Source: Streptomyces sp. SAJ15 (GTDB lineage: Bacteria; Actinomycetota; Actinomycetes; Streptomycetales; Streptomycetaceae). From it: DNA of 64,000 bases. Positions 60,749-64,000 of the stretch are shown here, piece by piece (the first letter of the stretch is position 1; every line of letters begins with the position of its first letter). Where the stretch lies: the NCBI RefSeq assembly GCF_007595705.1, contig NZ_NISY01000001.1, positions 62,001 through 126,000 on the forward strand. Reading direction: 5' to 3'. The position numbers and the translations under genes were made by a program. Below the pieces are notes generated by a model. That model searched no databases. It had not been told where the DNA came from and saw only the letters and a list, made by a program, of their open reading frames with translations.

Positions 60749-61707
60749 ACGACGTCCTCGACGTCGGGCTGCGACTGCTCGCCGTATTCCTCGCCTTCCT
60801 GGTGTTTCCCCTGGTCATCGGGCAGACCGAGCACAAGGTCATGGCCCATATGCAGGGGCGGCTCGGGCCGATGTACGCCGGTGGTTTCCACGGGTGGGCC
60901 CAGCTGGTCGCGGACGGGGTGAAGTTCGCGCAGAAGGAGGACGTGGTCCCGGCCGGGGCCGACCGGCGCATCTTCCAGCTCGCGCCGGCCGTCGCCCTGC
61001 TCCCGTATCTCCTGGTGCTGGTGGCGATCCCGATCGGCCCGGACAACGCCGTCGGCAGGTTCGTCGACGCCGGCATCTTCTTCGTGCTCGCCGTGATGGG
61101 CGTGGGCGTGCTCGGTTCGCTGATGGCGGGCTGGGCCTCGGCCAACAAGTTCTCGCTGCTCGGCGGCCTGCGCACGGCCGCGCAGCTCATGGCGTACGAA
61201 CTGCCGATGCTGCTGGCCGCCGCCTCGGTGGCGATGGCCGCCGGCACCGTCTCGCTGCCGGGCATCCTCCACGAGTTCGAGTGGTGGTGGGTGCCCTGGC
61301 AGATCGTGGGCGGACTGGTCTTCTTCACCGCCGGACTCGCCGAGCTCCAGCGCCCGCCGTTCGACGCGCCGGTCGCCGACTCGGAGATCATCTTCGGTGC
61401 GTACACCGAGTACACCGGCCTGCGCTTCGCCCTCTTCCTGCTCGCCGAGTACGCGGGCATCGTCGTCCTGTGCGCGCTGACCAGCGTGCTCTTCCTGGGC
61501 GGCTGGCACGGACCGTTCGCCGACGACCTCGGCTGGCTGTGGACACTGCTGAAGACCGGCCTCCTCGCCTTCGTCGTGATCTGGCTCCGGGTGACCTATC
61601 CGCGGCTCCGCGAGGACCAGCTGCAGCGCTTCGCCTGGACCGTGCTCATCCCGTTCGCCCTCGCCCAGATCGCCCTCACCGGCGTCATCAAGGTGGTGAT
61701 CTCCTGA
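60745..61707 (+). CDS. nuoH2: Complex I subunit H, second copy
   Basis: 320 residues with eight spans. It keeps [38 protein letters not shown] and [18 protein letters not shown], and [17 protein letters not shown]. It lacks the 65-residue tail of the main NuoH. GTG overlaps the nuoC2 stop, so nuoD, E, F and G are cleanly absent between C and H. Confidence 0.95.
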   Translation: MNDVLDVGLRLLAVFLAFLVFPLVIGQTEHKVMAHMQGRLGPMYAGGFHGWAQLVADGVKFAQKEDVVPAGADRRIFQLAPAVALLPYLLVLVAIPIGPDNAVGRFVDAGIFFVLAVMGVGVLGSLMAGWASANKFSLLGGLRTAAQLMAYELPMLLAAASVAMAAGTVSLPGILHEFEWWWVPWQIVGGLVFFTAGLAELQRPPFDAPVADSEIIFGAYTEYTGLRFALFLLAEYAGIVVLCALTSVLFLGGWHGPFADDLGWLWTLLKTGLLAFVVIWLRVTYPRLREDQLQRFAWTVLIPFALAQIALTGVIKVVIS

Positions 61708-62315
61708 TGTCCCTCCCGTCGCCCGACCACCAGCCCTCGACGACGCCCTCCGGGCGACCCCGGCGGTTCCCCGGTTCCGGCCTGGCCAAGGGCCTGGCGG
61801 TCACGCTGCGGACGATGACCCGGAAGTCGCACACCGCGCAGTACCCGGAGGTGCAGCCCGATCTGCCGCCGCGTACGCGCGGGGTCATCGGGCTGTTCGA
61901 GGAGAACTGCACGGTCTGCATGCTGTGCGCGCGCGAGTGCCCGGACTGGTGCATCTACATCGACTCCCACAAGGAGACGGTGCCGCCCGCCGCCCCCGGC
62001 GGGCGGGAGCGCAGCCGCAATGTGCTGGACCGCTTCGCCATCGACTTCTCGCTCTGCATGTACTGCGGCATCTGCATCGAGGTGTGCCCCTTCGACGCGC
62101 TGTTCTGGTCGCCGGAGTTCGAGTACGCGGAGACGGACATCCGCGACCTCACCCATGAGCGCGACAAGCTGCGCGAGTGGATGTGGACGGTACCGGCGCC
62201 GCCGGCGCTGGACCCGGGGGCCGAGGAGCCCAAGGAGATCGCGGCCGCCCGCAAGACCGCCGACAAGCTCGCCTCGGAGCTGGAGAACCGCACCGGGCAG
62301 GAGGGCGACGCATGA
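61707..62315 (+). CDS. nuoI2: Complex I subunit I, second copy
   Basis: 202 residues with both [4Fe-4S] motifs: [18 protein letters not shown] and [16 protein letters not shown]. It is the most exposed electron carrier if NuoE/F/G are missing and so the probable entry point for an outside donor such as ferredoxin. The C-terminus has a charged helix ([13 protein letters not shown]). ATG overlaps the nuoH2 stop. Confidence 0.95.
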   Translation: MSLPSPDHQPSTTPSGRPRRFPGSGLAKGLAVTLRTMTRKSHTAQYPEVQPDLPPRTRGVIGLFEENCTVCMLCARECPDWCIYIDSHKETVPPAAPGGRERSRNVLDRFAIDFSLCMYCGICIEVCPFDALFWSPEFEYAETDIRDLTHERDKLREWMWTVPAPPALDPGAEEPKEIAAARKTADKLASELENRTGQEGDA

Positions 62316-62944
62316 CGCTCGCGGCCGCCGGCCACGGCTTCCTGTCGCCCACGGGCGTCGAGATCGTCTTCCTTCTGGTCGGCCTCGCCACCCTGGGCGC
62401 CGCCGTGCTGACCGTCACCACCAGGCAGCTGGTCCACGCGGCCCTGTGGCTGGTGGTGGCGCTCGGCGGGCTCGCCGTTGAGTACCTCCTGCTCACCGCC
62501 GAGTTCATCGCCTGGGTGCAGGTGCTGATCTACGTCGGCTCCGTGGTGGTGCTGCTCCTCTTCGGACTGATGCTGACCAAGGCGCCCATCGGCCGCTCGC
62601 CCGACGCCGACTCGGGCAACCGCTGGGTCGCGCTCGCGGTGGCCGTGGCCTCCGCCGCAACGCTGGTCTGGGTGGTCGTCGACGCCTTCCGCTCCACCTG
62701 GATCGACCTCGACCAGGGCGTGCAGGGCTCCACCGCCGTCTCCGGCGAGAGCCTGTTCCGGCACTGGGTGCTGCCCTTCGAGGCGCTGTCCGTCCTCCTC
62801 CTCGCCGCGCTGATCGGCGCCATCGTCCTGTCCCGCAAGAACGGCAGGAACGGCGAGAACGGCGGCAACGGCGGCAACGCCGAGAGCGCCGAGATCGGGG
62901 AGAACCGCCGGGAGACTCGGCACGGTAAGGAGACGACGCGCTGA
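62312..62944 (+). CDS. nuoJ2: Complex I subunit J, second copy
   Basis: 210 residues with five spans, including [22 protein letters not shown], the coupling helix. It lacks most of the long tail of the main NuoJ but ends in a short Asn/Gly/Glu repeat ([13 protein letters not shown]). ATG overlaps the nuoI2 stop. Confidence 0.93.
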   Translation: MTLAAAGHGFLSPTGVEIVFLLVGLATLGAAVLTVTTRQLVHAALWLVVALGGLAVEYLLLTAEFIAWVQVLIYVGSVVVLLLFGLMLTKAPIGRSPDADSGNRWVALAVAVASAATLVWVVVDAFRSTWIDLDQGVQGSTAVSGESLFRHWVLPFEALSVLLLAALIGAIVLSRKNGRNGENGGNGGNAESAEIGENRRETRHGKETTR

Positions 62945-63312
62945 TGCACCTCGCCTACCCCGCCGTCCTGGCGGTCCTGCTGTTCTGCACGGGGCTCTAC
63001 GGCGTCCTGGCCCGGCGCAACGCCATCCTGGTGCTGATGTCGGTCGAGCTGATGCTCAACGCCGTCAACCTCAACCTCGTCGCCTTCGACGTCTGGCTCC
63101 GCGACACGCTGCACGCGGGCCAGGCGCTCACCCTCTTCACCATCGCCATCGCCGCCGCCGAGATCGGCATCGGACTGGCCATCGTGCTGCTGGTCTACCG
63201 CAACCGCGGCACGTCCGACGTCGACAGGCTCACCGACCTCGCGGAGCGACCCGGGACCGGGCTGCCCGAGGCGGGGGAGTCCGCGGAGAAGAAGGCAGAG
63301 GCCGCCGCGTGA
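62944..63312 (+). CDS. nuoK2: Complex I subunit K, second copy
   Basis: 122 residues with three spans. Both buried Glu are kept ([17 protein letters not shown] and [19 protein letters not shown]). It has a charged C-terminal tail of about 25 residues. ATG overlaps the nuoJ2 stop by one base. Confidence 0.94.
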   Translation: MHLAYPAVLAVLLFCTGLYGVLARRNAILVLMSVELMLNAVNLNLVAFDVWLRDTLHAGQALTLFTIAIAAAEIGIGLAIVLLVYRNRGTSDVDRLTDLAERPGTGLPEAGESAEKKAEAAA

Positions 63313-64000
63313 CGATCACGACCACCGCCGCCCTCGTCCCGCTGTTGCCCTTCCTCGGTGCCGTCGCGGGCCTGCTCCTGGGCCGCCGCGCCCCCGGCTT
63401 CGTCCGGCCCCTCGCCGTGCTGCCCGCGCTGGCCGCGGCCGCGCTGGCGACCGTCGTCGCGGTCCGGCAGAACGGCGGGGACCCGGTCGGCGGCTCCGTC
63501 CGACTGGCCGACACCGGCTCGATCCCCATCGACCTCGCGTTCCACATCGACGGCTTCGCCGCGCTGGTGGCGGTCCTGGTGGGCGTGGTGGCCTCCTGCG
63601 TGCAGATCTTCTCCACCGGCTATCTGCGCGACGACCCGCGCTACCCCTCCTACGCCGCCCTGGTCTCCCTCTTCACGGCCGCGATGCTGCTGGTCGTCTA
63701 CTCCGACGACCTGATCGTGCTGCTCGTCGGCTGGGAGATCATGGGCATCTGCTCGTACTTCCTGGTGGGCCACTACTGGGAGACCGCGGCCGCCCGCTCC
63801 GCCTCGCTGAAGGCGTTCCTGGTCACCAAGCTGGGCGACGTGCCCTTTCTGATCGGCGTCTTCGCGCTCGCCGCGGACGCGGGCACGTTCCGCATCAGCA
63901 CCATCTACGACCGGCTCACCTCCTCCGTCTCCGACTTCCAGCTCGACCAGCCGACCCTCATCGCGCTGCTGCTGTTGGCCGGAGTCGCGGGCAAGTCCGC
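63309..64000 (+). CDS. nuoL2: Complex I subunit L, second copy (truncated by window end)
   Basis: The first about 230 residues are visible. They include the span with [23 protein letters not shown], keeping the Glu needed for proton pumping, and the following Lys in [17 protein letters not shown] overlaps the nuoK2 stop. The gene and presumably nuoM2 and nuoN2 continue outside the window. Confidence 0.94.
   Translation, partial: MTITTTAALVPLLPFLGAVAGLLLGRRAPGFVRPLAVLPALAAAALATVVAVRQNGGDPVGGSVRLADTGSIPIDLAFHIDGFAALVAVLVGVVASCVQIFSTGYLRDDPRYPSYAALVSLFTAAMLLVVYSDDLIVLLVGWEIMGICSYFLVGHYWETAAARSASLKAFLVTKLGDVPFLIGVFALAADAGTFRISTIYDRLTSSVSDFQLDQPTLIALLLLAGVAGKS

Overview
The window is high-GC (roughly 70% or more) actinobacterial chromosome, almost certainly Streptomyces. 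Evidence: GTG and ATG starts behind GGAGG-type ribosome binding sites, strong third-position GC, TAnnnT -10 boxes, leaderless genes, and a gene order that I recall from S. coelicolor around SCO4503-4507 and SCO4550-4608 (recall, not a search). There is no rRNA, tRNA, prophage, insertion sequence or CRISPR array.

Layout. 1-5.3 kb: end of a TetR-type regulator, a secreted zinc protease, a small secreted protein, a long-chain acyl-CoA ligase and a duplicated His-rich mini-protein. 5.6-14.6 kb: a cold-shock protein, then quinone genes: mqnA and mqnC (futalosine menaquinone route) with a membrane Ser/Thr kinase between them, an amidohydrolase-like remnant, the demethylmenaquinone methyltransferase, a GNAT acetyltransferase, a geranylgeranyl-reductase-family flavoprotein (possible menaquinone-tail reductase) and a DoxX protein. 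14.6-16.9 kb: a decayed VOC gene, a CBS-pair protein and an NlpC/P60 hydrolase. 17.5-33.8 kb: the complete 14-gene nuoA-N operon for complex I, tightly overlapped, behind a long leader with a Rex-like operator. 33.9-44.8 kb: a His/Asp-repeat secreted protein, a lipoprotein, fumarylacetoacetase, an unassigned ATP-grasp/flavoprotein pair, a trans-polyprenyl diphosphate synthase, a LolA-like lipoprotein-carrier-fold protein with an ABC transporter, and a VOC protein. 44.8-50.2 kb: a CGNR zinc-finger regulator beside a perfect palindrome, a secreted M28 aminopeptidase, an EamA/RarD permease and a second kinase. 50.2-53.4 kb: KorAB, a 2-oxoacid:ferredoxin oxidoreductase. 53.5-57.2 kb: a LuxR-type response regulator and two paralogous histidine kinases sharing a nearly identical 265-bp block. 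57.7-64.0 kb: a second nuo cluster, A2-B2-C2-H2-I2-J2-K2-L2, running off the window.

How it works together. MqnA, MqnC, the methyltransferase, the polyprenyl synthase and perhaps the prenyl reductase supply menaquinone; complex I reduces it. The second cluster has the membrane arm and the B/C/I connecting subunits but no nuoD, E, F or G between C2 and H2, so it has no NADH-oxidising module. It sits next to a ferredoxin-reducing KorAB. The most interesting hypothesis here is that this truncated complex takes electrons from reduced ferredoxin or another donor. Its NuoC2 also carries a repetitive tail of more than 300 residues of unknown role.
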